64,000 bases of DNA from Gammaproteobacteria bacterium (GTDB lineage Bacteria; Pseudomonadota; Gammaproteobacteria; Xanthomonadales; Wenzhouxiangellaceae), in assembly GCA_003567685.1 (NCBI GenBank), contig PWYW01000067.1:33322-97321 (forward strand). The letters run 5' to 3'. Made by a program: the position numbers and the translations under genes. The notes beneath the pieces are model-generated. The model saw only the letters and a program-made list of their open reading frames with translations, was not told the origin of the DNA and ran no database searches. Numbering within the stretch: the first letter of the stretch is position 1; each line of letters starts with the position of its first letter. Of this stretch, positions 1-8,973 are shown piece after piece.

Positions 1-1263
1 TCGGAGGGGACGTGGGAACAACAAGCCTACGTCAAGGCCTCGAATACCTCAGAGGGTTATTTGTTCGGCTGGTCAGTGGCAATGTCTGGCGATACCCTGG
101 TGGTTGGTTCCCCCTATGAGGCCAGTGCGGCGACCGGAGTCAACGGCGACCAGAGTGACACCAGTGCCATCCTGGCTGGTGCCGTTTATGTCTTTGTCCG
201 CAACCAGCAGGGTAATTGGTCGCAGCAAGCGTATATCAAGGCCTCGAACCCCAGCCCCCTCAACCTCTTTGGCGCGTCAGTCGCCATTTCCGGCGACACG
301 CTCGTGGTCGGTTCACCGATGGAAAACAGCAATGCCACCGGTGTAGATGGTGATCAACAAAACAATGACGCCCAGGACGCAGGCGCCGCCTATGTGTTCG
401 TGCGCGATGGCCAGGGTGTCTGGACACAACAAGCCTATCTGAAAGCCTCCAACACGGCGCCGGAGCAGTTTTTCGGGACCCGTGTCGCGGTATCCGGCAA
501 CACGGTCGCGGTGTCTGCAACCGGTGAGAGCAGTGCCGCGACGGGCGTCAACGGCGATCAGGACAATACGGACGCGCCAGGCGCCGGAGCCGTTTACGTT
601 TTTACCCGAGACAGCGGAGACAGCTGGTCACAACAAGCCTACGTCAAGGCATCCAATACCGGTGAGGAGCATGTCTTCGGCGGGGGGCTGGCCATCGAGG
701 GCGATACCCTGGCCGTCGGTGCTGCTGGCGAGAATAGTGACGCCACCGGCGTCGGCGGCAACCAGAACAATACCAATGCACCGAATGCTGGCGCGACCTA
801 CGTTTTCACTCGTGATGGCGCGGGAGAATGGTCACAGCAGGCCTATATCAAGGCCTCCAACACCGACGAAGATCAGGGTTTTGGTGCTTCGATTGCCCTT
901 AACGGTGGCCGTCTGCTGGTTGGGGCCGTGGGCGAAAATAGCAGCGCAACCGGAATCAATGGTGATCAGAACAATGCCGATGCCCCAGGTTCCGGCGCAG
1001 CCTACCTGTTCGAGCGCGCCGGTTCCGACCAGTGGTCGCAGCAAGCCTACATCAAGGCCTCGAATACAGGGGAATTCGATGTCTTCAGTCACTCGCTGGC
1101 GTTGTCAGACCAGGTGCTGGTCGTTGGGGCGGTTGGGGAAGACAGCTCCGCTACCGGCATCGATGGCAATCAGGACCAAGATAACAATCCGACCGAAGAC
1201 TCGGGCGCTGCGTATATTTTTGCCGGGGAACAGATCTTTCGCGATCGTTTCCAATCCCCCTGA
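1..1263 (+). CDS. FG-GAP repeat surface protein (5' truncated by window edge)
   Basis: The frame is open from base 1, so the start lies outside the window. The visible part holds six repeats of about 63 residues plus the tail of another. Each has a hydrophobic strand (FGASVAISGDTLVVG type), an Asp/Asn-rich loop (ATGxNGDQxNxDA) of the calcium-binding kind seen in FG-GAP/integrin-alpha propeller blades, and a closing GAAYVFxR...WxQQAYxKASNT block. Such proteins fold as extracellular beta-propellers for adhesion or ligand binding. The chain ends in GEQIFRDRFQSP, almost the same tail as the amidase at 58070-60583. The signal peptide is not visible. No neighbour in the window indicates a partner. 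Function beyond surface or extracellular location is inference. Confidence 0.85.
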   Translation, partial: SEGTWEQQAYVKASNTSEGYLFGWSVAMSGDTLVVGSPYEASAATGVNGDQSDTSAILAGAVYVFVRNQQGNWSQQAYIKASNPSPLNLFGASVAISGDTLVVGSPMENSNATGVDGDQQNNDAQDAGAAYVFVRDGQGVWTQQAYLKASNTAPEQFFGTRVAVSGNTVAVSATGESSAATGVNGDQDNTDAPGAGAVYVFTRDSGDSWSQQAYVKASNTGEEHVFGGGLAIEGDTLAVGAAGENSDATGVGGNQNNTNAPNAGATYVFTRDGAGEWSQQAYIKASNTDEDQGFGASIALNGGRLLVGAVGENSSATGINGDQNNADAPGSGAAYLFERAGSDQWSQQAYIKASNTGEFDVFSHSLALSDQVLVVGAVGEDSSATGIDGNQDQDNNPTEDSGAAYIFAGEQIFRDRFQSP

Positions 1264-1306
1264 CGCAACGACCGGGGAAGCCGCATCAGCGGCGGCCAGC
1301 CCCGGT

Positions 1307-1828
1307 TTACGCGGCACCGTGCTGGCGCTCATGCAAATAGAGCATGTGCTGAATAACGGCACACCAGTCGGCATACAGTTGTAGAGAACTGATATGGATG
1401 GTGACTTTTTCTTCAAGCGCCCGTCGCATTGAGGCTTGATCAGCTTTCAGCTGATTACTCCAGGCCTCGGTCGTTCGCTGCCGCCATACCTCGCGCACCC
1501 AGGTATCTTCAGTTTTTTCAGCCTCGAGAATGTACTTCTCGACCCAGTCAGTCAGTTCCTCAGGGCTTAGCTGGTCCAGCGCATAGCGACGCTCTCGTAC
1601 CAGCCTGTTGACGGACTTGCAAAGGAAAAGCAGATAAAGCACGACGACCACGTTGGCAATCGGAATCCAGATACCCAGAACCACCGAAATCGGCACCCAT
1701 AGGGGAATGTGCAGTTCTTTCTGGTGGCGGGTGAACAGATAGCTCAAACCACGCAGTAAGGCCCAGGCAATCGCACCGACATAGATGCCCAGGCCGAGAA
1801 AAACGATGAGCAATACAGTCAGTTCCAT
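1307..1828 (-). CDS. Small two-TM membrane protein of unknown function
   Basis: 173 residues. The ATG is preceded by an AAGGGGA ribosome site at good spacing. Residues about 3-30 and 43-68 are hydrophobic membrane segments. The rest is a charged, probably helical cytoplasmic tail, including a Trp-rich stretch (WVREVWRQRTTEAW). It is convergent with the FG-GAP gene (43 bp between stops). I do not recognise a family and assign no function. Confidence 0.7.
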   Translation of the reverse strand: MELTVLLIVFLGLGIYVGAIAWALLRGLSYLFTRHQKELHIPLWVPISVVLGIWIPIANVVVVLYLLFLCKSVNRLVRERRYALDQLSPEELTDWVEKYILEAEKTEDTWVREVWRQRTTEAWSNQLKADQASMRRALEEKVTIHISSLQLYADWCAVIQHMLYLHERQHGAA

Positions 1829-1893
1829 GGTGTCCCCTTATGCATGTTGGAAGTATAGGCGGCCGATTGTCCGATTTCGAACGGTGTTGAAGA

Positions 1894-3264
1894 CTACAGC
1901 TTGATCGCCTTCCAGCGACCGCTACGCCAGGACAGCGCAAACCACAGGGCCTGACCGGTTCGGTAGACGGCCTGCAACAGCCAGACGGCCAGCAGGCCGC
2001 CGCCAAGAAGCGGGCCCACGACCCAGGCCAGCGGCAGAAACAGGCCCCACTGGGTAATGATTGAAATCCGCATCACCCGGCGGGTGTCGCCGGCGCCGAG
2101 CAAGGCGTTGAGCAGCACCATGCCGGCTCCGTCGATGCCGATGATCAGCGCCGAGATCACCAGCGCCGGCCAGGCCAGGGCCACGGTTTCCGGGTCGACC
2201 AGGAACAGGCCCAGCACCGGGCGCCCCAGCAGCAGCATGACCAGGCCCATGCCGAGCCCCAGCAAGCCGGTAAACAGGGCCACGTTCCAGCCCCAGCGCT
2301 GGGCATCCTCGCCGTCGCCACGGCCCAGCGCATTACCGACCAGGGTGGCCGCGGCAATGCCGAACCCCATGGCCGGCAGGATGATCACTAAACCTAAGGT
2401 CATCAACACGTTGACGGCGGCCAGCTCGCGGGTGCCGATCTGACCAATGATGACCAGCAACATCAACATGCCGCCGGCAAAGAAGAACTGCTGGAAGCTG
2501 GCCGGCAGCGACACCTTCAACTGGCTGGCCAGCATGGCGCGCGACGGCAAGGCTCGCAGGAAACCCTCGCCACGCGCGTGCCGAAGGCCAAAGAACACGT
2601 AGATGCCCAAGCCCAAGTAGATCGACAGCGTGGTCGCCAGGCCGGCACCGGTCACGCCCAGTTCGGGCGCGCCCAGATTGCCGAAGATGAATACCCAGTT
2701 CAGGAACACGTTGATGGCGTGCATGATCAACAGCGTGGTCAGGTAGATGCGCGTCATGCTTACCGCCGACCAGTAGCCCCGGAAGGCGAAATTCATGCCC
2801 ACGGCCACCAGCGCCAGCAGGCGTACTTGCAGGTAAGGACCGGCTTCGGCGACGACCTCGGGGTCGGGGTTCAACAGGGCCATGATGTCAGGCGCCAGCA
2901 GGATCAGCACGGCAGCCAGTGGCGTCCCCATCAGCAGCGCCAGCAGCAGGCCGCCGTTCAGCGGCTGGGCAACTTCGCCGTGCGCCCCCTGCCCGACCCG
3001 GCGCGCGGCAATGGCCTGGACGCCGGTTGCCAGGCCCAGGATGAAGGCCATCGACAGCCAGTTGGCGAAGCTGCCCAGGCCGGTGGCGGCCAGCGCCGTA
3101 TCGCCCAGCCGCCCGACCATGGCGATGTCGACCAGGTTGAGCACGTTCTGCGACATCATCCCGCCGATCACCGGCAAGGCGATGGCGAACAGCCGGGCGC
3201 GCCGGCGCTGGTCGGGGTAGTGCTGTTGAATCGGTGCCGCAATCGCGGCGACGGAGGCTTTCAT
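1894..3264 (-). CDS. MATE family efflux transporter
   Basis: 456 residues with about 12 hydrophobic segments in two similar halves, as in MATE cation/drug antiporters (NorM/DinF-like). The N-terminal half contains the family-typical LFAIALPVIGGMMSQNVLNL and VDIAMVGRLGDTALAATGL stretches. These proteins export organic cations or metabolites using a Na+ or H+ gradient in the inner membrane. The length is normal for the family. It shares its strand with the 1307-1828 gene (65 bp gap). Substrate cannot be deduced. Confidence 0.93.
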   Translation of the reverse strand: MKASVAAIAAPIQQHYPDQRRRARLFAIALPVIGGMMSQNVLNLVDIAMVGRLGDTALAATGLGSFANWLSMAFILGLATGVQAIAARRVGQGAHGEVAQPLNGGLLLALLMGTPLAAVLILLAPDIMALLNPDPEVVAEAGPYLQVRLLALVAVGMNFAFRGYWSAVSMTRIYLTTLLIMHAINVFLNWVFIFGNLGAPELGVTGAGLATTLSIYLGLGIYVFFGLRHARGEGFLRALPSRAMLASQLKVSLPASFQQFFFAGGMLMLLVIIGQIGTRELAAVNVLMTLGLVIILPAMGFGIAAATLVGNALGRGDGEDAQRWGWNVALFTGLLGLGMGLVMLLLGRPVLGLFLVDPETVALAWPALVISALIIGIDGAGMVLLNALLGAGDTRRVMRISIITQWGLFLPLAWVVGPLLGGGLLAVWLLQAVYRTGQALWFALSWRSGRWKAIKL

Positions 3265-3331
3265 GCCCGCATTGTGCCCGTGATGCCGGCAGAAACTGTC
3301 GTCGTTCGTTGCCCTGCCGAGCGAGAGCGGG

Positions 3332-4369
3332 TCACGGGAGCTGCTCGGCCTGCTGCTTGCGCCGTCTCAGGCTTTCCTTCCAGTGCTGGACGCGCACCCG
3401 CTCCTTGATCAGCTCAATGGCCTCGACCGACATCCGCGTACCCAGATCACCCAGCTCGGGGTTGTCCTCCAGGATGGCGTCGATGACCACGGTCACCGCC
3501 TCGTCGACCAGGCGGTTGTTTTCGGCCGCACTCACATCGCGCACGGTCCGGTCGACCACCTCGGCAACGATGTCGTTGATCGAGGCACGCAACTGGTTGA
3601 CCACGGCACGACCGACCACCGGCACCTTGTCCAGGTTGCGAATGCCGGCGTTGGCCTTGACCGCATCGGCGATCACCGAATCCACGTAGTCGCGAATTTC
3701 CGGTTGATGCTTGTCGTAGCTTTGCTGGGCAATCCGGCCAATGCGCTGGGACAGGTGCTCGACCAGCTTGTCGCGCTGAGGCGAAATCACCTGGGTGATG
3801 ATGTCGCGGGTAATCGGCGTCTCGTCCTCGATTTCGCGGCGGAAATCGTCCAGCGTGCGCACCATCACCCGGTCCGACACCTCGTCGATGAAGGCATTGA
3901 AGTAGAAATCGAAAAAGCGCCAGACCCGGGTCTCGGTCAGGTCGATGATGCCCATCTTCTGCAGGCGAATGGTCAGGGAAATCAGGCGCAGCAGACGCAG
4001 CATCCGGAACGAGCCGATCGGAATGCAGCCGAGCAGGTCATACCAGCGCATGAACGGGAAGAAATACCAGCGCGGGTAGGTCTGCTTGCGCACCGCCACC
4101 ACCCACTGGAAGCAGAATTCAGTCAGGAAAATGGCGATGAACGCCAGGTCCCAATAAAGAAAATGCTCGTGGATGCGCTGGTCGTAAAATTCGCTGAAGG
4201 CCGGGCTAAGACCTTCGATCAGCCCGCGAAAGGGCGAGGTGCCATAGAGCGTGTCGAACAGGATGAACAACAGGTTCAGGCTCACCAGCGCGACCATGAA
4301 CAGATCCAGCGCAAGCCAGGAGGTTTCGCTGGAATCTTTCAGTTTCTGGCGATTGAACCGCAGGGCCAT
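3332..4369 (-). CDS. Voltage-sensor-like membrane protein with helical C-terminal domain, no pore
   Basis: 345 residues from the ATG at 4369 (MALRFNRQKL). An upstream in-frame ATG at 4435 would overlap the glutamate dehydrogenase gene by 50 bp and is less likely. Residues about 15-40 form a first membrane helix. About 70-95 form an S2-like helix with Glu and Lys (FLTEFCFQW, VRKQ). About 100-120 are S3-like (MRWYDLLGCIPIG). About 120-138 have spaced arginines (FRMLRLLRLISLTIRL) as in S4 voltage sensors. No pore helix or selectivity filter (TVGYG-like) follows. Instead there are about 200 soluble, mostly helical residues. It resembles ion-transporter/Kv-type voltage-sensor domains, but channel activity is not supported. 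It sits 16 bp after the glutamate dehydrogenase gene. Confidence 0.75.
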   Translation of the reverse strand: MALRFNRQKLKDSSETSWLALDLFMVALVSLNLLFILFDTLYGTSPFRGLIEGLSPAFSEFYDQRIHEHFLYWDLAFIAIFLTEFCFQWVVAVRKQTYPRWYFFPFMRWYDLLGCIPIGSFRMLRLLRLISLTIRLQKMGIIDLTETRVWRFFDFYFNAFIDEVSDRVMVRTLDDFRREIEDETPITRDIITQVISPQRDKLVEHLSQRIGRIAQQSYDKHQPEIRDYVDSVIADAVKANAGIRNLDKVPVVGRAVVNQLRASINDIVAEVVDRTVRDVSAAENNRLVDEAVTVVIDAILEDNPELGDLGTRMSVEAIELIKERVRVQHWKESLRRRKQQAEQLP

Positions 4370-4385
4370 CCGGAGCGTGCGCTTC

Positions 4386-5642
4386 TCAGTGCAGGCCGCG
4401 CAGGCGGGCCGCTTCGGCCACCCGGCGAATGGCAACCACGAAAGCCGCTGTGCGCAGGTCGGTATCGAACTCCTCGCTGGCTTTCTTGATCGCCTCGAAG
4501 GCCGCCTCCATCACCTGGCGCAGTTCCTTATCGACGCGCTCGGCATCCCAACGCATTTGCTGCAGGTTCTGAACCCACTCGAAGTAGGAAACGGTCACAC
4601 CGCCAGCGTTGGCGTAGATATCCGGCAGCACCGTTACACCCTTTTCGGCCAGGATCTCGTCGGCCTCGGGCGTGGTCGGGTGGTTCGCGCCCTCGGCAAT
4701 CAGCCGGGCCTTGATGTCGCCCGCGTTGCCGGCATGAATCGCGCCGCCTAGCGCGGCGGGGACTAGAATGTCGCAGTCGCAGCCGAACAACTCGTCGCGA
4801 TGCAGTCGCTGGCAGTCTTCACCCTCGTAGTTCATCACCGTGCCGGTTTCGTCGGCAATACAATGGAGCTTGTCAATGTCCAGGCCGCCCGGGCAAACCA
4901 GCGTGCCTTCCACATCGCTCACCGCAACGATCTTGCAGCCGGCATCGGCCAGAAAGCGCGCCGCCCAATAGCCCACGTTGCCAAAGCCCTGCACCGCCAC
5001 GCGCGCGCCCTCCAGGGGCAGATCCATTGCCCTGGCCGACTGCTCGACGGCAAAGAACAGCCCGCGACCGGTGGCCGACAGTCGCCCTTCCGAGCCGCCC
5101 ACTTCCAGCGGTTTGCCGGTGACCACGCCCGGGCTGTAGCCGTGGAACTTGGAGTACTCGTCCATCATCCAGGCCATGACCCGGGCGTTGGTGCCCATGT
5201 CCGGGCCGGGGATGTCTTCACGCGGGCCGATGAAGCCTTCCATGCGCTGGGCGAAACGCCGGGTCAACCGCTCAAGATCCAGTTCGGACAACTCGCGCGG
5301 GTTGCACTGGATGCCACCCTTGGCCCCGCCGTAGGGAAGATTCACCACAGCGGTCTTCCAAGTCATCAGACTGGCCAGCGCGCGTACTTCGTCAAGATCA
5401 GCATCCGGGTGGAAACGAATGCCACCCTTCATTGGGCCACGCGAATTGTCGTGCTGCACACGATAGCCGCGATACACCTTCACTTCGCCGTCTTCGGTCA
5501 ACAGCGGCAGCCGGACCATCAGTTCACGATAGGGCGTGGTCAGTTCAACGCGTTTCTCGGCGCTGAGTTCGAGCAGATCGGCCGCCTTGTCAAACAGTCG
5601 GTTGACGGTATCAAAGGCAGAAATTTTCCTGAACTCTGACAT
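4386..5642 (-). CDS. gdhA: Glu/Leu/Phe/Val family dehydrogenase, probable glutamate dehydrogenase
   Basis: 418 residues from MSEFRKIS. Alternative in-frame ATGs lie at 5657 and 5681, and none has a strong Shine-Dalgarno. It catalyses reversible oxidative deamination of glutamate to 2-oxoglutarate and ammonium. Visible family motifs are the substrate-domain block YRVQHDNSRGPMKGGIRFHP, the catalytic-lysine segment LPYGGAKGGI, GPDMGTNARVMAWMMDEYS, and the Rossmann stretch VAVQGFGNVGYWAARFL. NAD or NADP preference is not resolvable by eye. It follows the TRAP/TAXI transporter genes on the same strand (109 bp gap), which suggests a link to uptake of glutamate or a related dicarboxylate. Confidence 0.93.
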   Translation of the reverse strand: MSEFRKISAFDTVNRLFDKAADLLELSAEKRVELTTPYRELMVRLPLLTEDGEVKVYRGYRVQHDNSRGPMKGGIRFHPDADLDEVRALASLMTWKTAVVNLPYGGAKGGIQCNPRELSELDLERLTRRFAQRMEGFIGPREDIPGPDMGTNARVMAWMMDEYSKFHGYSPGVVTGKPLEVGGSEGRLSATGRGLFFAVEQSARAMDLPLEGARVAVQGFGNVGYWAARFLADAGCKIVAVSDVEGTLVCPGGLDIDKLHCIADETGTVMNYEGEDCQRLHRDELFGCDCDILVPAALGGAIHAGNAGDIKARLIAEGANHPTTPEADEILAEKGVTVLPDIYANAGGVTVSYFEWVQNLQQMRWDAERVDKELRQVMEAAFEAIKKASEEFDTDLRTAAFVVAIRRVAEAARLRGLH

Positions 5643-5751
5643 AGGTTTTATTGGCATGGGATTGCCAGCAGGATAGCGCATGGTCGCGTTATCGGGTTGC
5701 CGGCCGGATCAGGATTCCGCCTTGCCTGCCGCTCAAGACCCGAGCCGCGGA

Positions 5752-7833
5752 CTATCCCGGACGCCGCGCGCCGATCCGGGAACTCAACCACAAGGCGATC
5801 AGAAGAACCAGCCCTATCCCGCGAACCACCACGCCGGGATCCGGCCAGAGCAGGCAAATCCCGGCCACGGCCAGCAGCAGTCGCTGCGGCCAGCCCAACG
5901 GGCCCTCCAGCCAGCCTTCGAGCAGGCCCACCAGGGCATAGAGCCCGAACAGCGCAAACACGGCGACGTGGAGGGCTTCTGACCACGACCCGCTGATCAA
6001 TGGCGTATAGGCAAACAACAGCGGAATCAGGTACAAGCCCTTGGCCAGTTTCCAGGCGGTAAAGCCGGTCGCCATGGGTTTTTCGCCGGCAATTCCAGCG
6101 GCAGTAAACGCCGCCAGCGCCACAGGCGGGGTGACGTTTGAATCCTGGCTGAGCCAGAAAATGATCATGTGGGCGGCGAGCAGACTGCCAGCCAGCAGCG
6201 CCGGGTCGAGCAGCGCCTCGGCAGCGGAACGCTGAAGCTCAGGCGTCATTGCCAGCACCAGCGCCTGGGCCTGATCCGCCGACAGGGTCTGGCCCAGTAG
6301 TGCTGCGGCCGACGGCTCGGCCAGCAGGATGGCCTCGCGCGCCAGGTCGTTGACCTGGCCGGCCATCAGGGCCTGAACCAGTTCGGCCTGGACCATAAGT
6401 CCATAGAGAGTGGGCGCCGAGACTGCCGCCAGCACGATGTAGGCGGCGGTCACCGGCAGGCCCATGCCCAGCACCAGCGAGGCCAGCGCCACCAGCAGCA
6501 GGGCAATCAACAGGCTGGCACCGGCCCATTGTCCGATCATGATCGACAGGGTGTTGCCGATACCCGTCGTCGTGAGCACATTCACAACCAGCCCGACGGC
6601 AATCAGCAGCATGGCGGTGGGTACCATGGCCCGGGTTCCCGTCACCAGCGCCTCGACAATCGCCGCCAGCCCCATGCGCTGACCAGTCAACCAGGAGCCG
6701 GCCACGGCGGCCAGCATGGCCCAGCCGGCGGCAAACACCGGCGTGTAGCCGGCCATCAGCAGGCCAACCAGCACCGCCAGCGGCAGCAGCAGCGGCCAGC
6801 CGCGAGCCAGCGCCTGGCCGATGGGTACGCCATCAGACTCGGGAACCGGAACCAGGCCCAGGCGGGACGCCCGAACGCGAACGAACAGCGCCAGCGAGGC
6901 GAAATACAACAGCGCCGGAATCAGCGCCGCCGAGATGATGGCCAGATACGACAAGCCAGTGAAGTTGGCCATCAGGAAGGCACCCGCACCCATGACCGGC
7001 GGCATCAGCTGGCCACCGGTGGAGGCAGCCGCCTCGACGCCGCCGGCAAAGCGCGGCGGAAAACCGGCCCGCTTCATCAACGGGATGGTGATGACGCCGG
7101 TCGAGGCGGTGTTGGCCACCGCCGAGCCGGTAATCGAGCCCATCAGGCCCGAGGCACCCACGGCTACCAGGCCGGGGCCGCCGGTGATTCGGCCGGCCAC
7201 CGCGCGGGCCAGCGCCAGGATGAAATCCCCCGCTCCGCTTCGCACCAGGAAGGCACCCAGCAGCACGAACATGAACACCACGCTCCAGGAAATGCGCGCG
7301 ATGGTGCCAAACAGGCCTTCGGAGGTGTACACGGCACGAAACAGCACCGTATCCGCGGCAAGTCCCGGGAAGGCGAACACGCCCGCCCAGCCGGATGCCC
7401 AGCCGGTGGCAAAGGCCAGCAATAACAGCATGAGAGCGGGTATCAGCCAGCCTGCGGTGCGACGGGCCATTTCCATGACCAGCATCACCACGGCAACCGA
7501 CAGCAGCCAGTCCAACGGCTGATAAACCAGGCCGCGGGCATACAACGATGCCTCACGCCAGATCAGACCGACCGCGACCACCAGTAATGCACCGGCCATC
7601 AGCCCTTCCGGCCAGCCCGGTCGCGGACCTGACGAATAGCGGGTAATGCCCAGCAGCGCCAGGCTGGCGAAGTGGAAGACCCCGACCCACAGATCCGGCA
7701 GCATCAGCCCCAGATTGATCACGACATGGGCCATCCCAACCACGGCAGCCAGCGCAGTCAGTGCCCGATTGTCCGGCCAGCCCTGTCCGTAAAGCCCCGG
7801 CGCCGAAACCTCCTGAACGGGCGCGCGATTCAT
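5752..7833 (-). CDS. TRAP transporter fused permease (DctQ-DctM type)
   Basis: 693 residues and strongly hydrophobic. The N-terminal third matches the small four-helix DctQ-like subunit. The rest matches the large DctM-type permease with about 12 helices, as usual for the 4TM/12TM fused TRAP permeases that pair with TAXI binding proteins. The glycine-rich GASGLMGSITGSAVANTAST segment and VGMGLPVTAAY-like stretch are typical of the transport domain. TRAP systems are Na+-coupled secondary importers using a periplasmic receptor. The start overlaps the TAXI gene stop by 4 bp (translational coupling). Substrate is unknown. Confidence 0.93.
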   Translation of the reverse strand: MNRAPVQEVSAPGLYGQGWPDNRALTALAAVVGMAHVVINLGLMLPDLWVGVFHFASLALLGITRYSSGPRPGWPEGLMAGALLVVAVGLIWREASLYARGLVYQPLDWLLSVAVVMLVMEMARRTAGWLIPALMLLLLAFATGWASGWAGVFAFPGLAADTVLFRAVYTSEGLFGTIARISWSVVFMFVLLGAFLVRSGAGDFILALARAVAGRITGGPGLVAVGASGLMGSITGSAVANTASTGVITIPLMKRAGFPPRFAGGVEAAASTGGQLMPPVMGAGAFLMANFTGLSYLAIISAALIPALLYFASLALFVRVRASRLGLVPVPESDGVPIGQALARGWPLLLPLAVLVGLLMAGYTPVFAAGWAMLAAVAGSWLTGQRMGLAAIVEALVTGTRAMVPTAMLLIAVGLVVNVLTTTGIGNTLSIMIGQWAGASLLIALLLVALASLVLGMGLPVTAAYIVLAAVSAPTLYGLMVQAELVQALMAGQVNDLAREAILLAEPSAAALLGQTLSADQAQALVLAMTPELQRSAAEALLDPALLAGSLLAAHMIIFWLSQDSNVTPPVALAAFTAAGIAGEKPMATGFTAWKLAKGLYLIPLLFAYTPLISGSWSEALHVAVFALFGLYALVGLLEGWLEGPLGWPQRLLLAVAGICLLWPDPGVVVRGIGLVLLIALWLSSRIGARRPG

Positions 7834-8912
7834 TCCTCCGACTCCGGCGGGCGCAAGTGGTCGGGAATGCTCAGCCCGCGTTCGCGGAAGAACCGGTAGG
7901 CGCCGGGATGCAGCGGTGCCGGCAGGCCATCGAGTGCATTGTCCAGCGACATCGAACGAGTGGCCGCATGGAAGGCCTGCAAGAAGCCCAGGTGCTCATA
8001 AAGCACGTCCAGCAGCCGGTAAACGTGCTCATCGGGTACATCGGCGGTAACCGCCAGCAGGTTGGCCTGGGCAATGGTTCGAACCGGCTCTGGCTGGTGC
8101 GGGTAGCTGTCGGCAGGCAGGTCATGGAAGCGCCAAAGCCCGGGATAGCGGTCATTGATGGCGGCCAGCTGTTCATCGGTGACCGACAGCAGCACCGCAT
8201 CACCCCGTCCAGACGCCATGGCCCGGGTGACTGCCCCCACCGGCACGCCGGCCGGCGTGTTCATACCGTCAATCAGCTGGTTCTGGAAGGCATCGGCGCT
8301 GGCGCCATAGCCCTGGAATACCAGGTTGAAGTCCTGATCGGGCGCAAAGTCCAGCGACTCAAGAATATGCCGGTTGGAGCCCTCGGTACCCGAATAGGCC
8401 GCGCCAATCGAAAAGCGCCGCCCGGTGACTGCTTGCAGGTCAGACAGATCGCCGGTTTCAACGAAGCTGCGGCGAATCAGAAAATGCTCCACGTTCGGCC
8501 ACAAGGCGGTCACCGAGCGCAGCTCGCTCATCGCCGCCTGCTCATTCAACAGGCCATCGCCTGACCAGGCACGTGCGCCGTACAGACCCTGAAGGATGGC
8601 GAAGGGCGCCTCCCCCGTCCGCATCAGGCGCAGGTTTTCTTCCGAGCCGGCGCTGCTGATAGCGGCCAGGGCCAGGCCATGCTCGGGCTCCAGCTGCTGG
8701 CGTGTCAGCGTGGCCAGCGCCACGCCCACCGGGTAAAAGGTGCCGCCGGTGGTGGCGGTCGCCAGCAGATAAACCCGGGATGAAGCCTGGTCAGGCTCGC
8801 CGTCGGTCGGATCCTGGGAACCCAGGGAGAGGAAGAATGGAAGGAACAGGACCAGCAGCAGGCCAACTGGCAACACCAGCATGGGCCAGAAGGCTGCGGT
8901 CCTGGCCGGCAT
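7830..8912 (-). CDS. TAXI family TRAP transporter solute-binding protein
   Basis: 360 residues. N-terminal residues about 10-30 are a hydrophobic signal or anchor. The mature part starts with the family-typical YLLATATTGGTFYPVGVALA, and GAAYSGTEGSNRHILES and AFPxNQ-like regions follow. TAXI proteins are periplasmic receptors for TRAP permeases. Characterised relatives bind glutamate-like or 2-oxo/hydroxy-dicarboxylates. The gene is first in the pair with the fused permease, and the glutamate dehydrogenase downstream agrees with, but does not prove, a glutamate-type ligand. Confidence 0.92.
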   Translation of the reverse strand: MPARTAAFWPMLVLPVGLLLVLFLPFFLSLGSQDPTDGEPDQASSRVYLLATATTGGTFYPVGVALATLTRQQLEPEHGLALAAISSAGSEENLRLMRTGEAPFAILQGLYGARAWSGDGLLNEQAAMSELRSVTALWPNVEHFLIRRSFVETGDLSDLQAVTGRRFSIGAAYSGTEGSNRHILESLDFAPDQDFNLVFQGYGASADAFQNQLIDGMNTPAGVPVGAVTRAMASGRGDAVLLSVTDEQLAAINDRYPGLWRFHDLPADSYPHQPEPVRTIAQANLLAVTADVPDEHVYRLLDVLYEHLGFLQAFHAATRSMSLDNALDGLPAPLHPGAYRFFRERGLSIPDHLRPPESEE

Positions 8913-8973
8913 CAGCCCGCCTGGCGCGGGCGCCGTTCACAGACGCAGAAAAACGCGACGATCGTCGCCGGCA

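Noticed and set aside
5648..5996. Several ORFs of about 100 residues in the gdhA-TRAP gap and over the permease 3' end
   Set aside because: Arg/Pro-rich high-GC shadows on all frames with no ribosome site.
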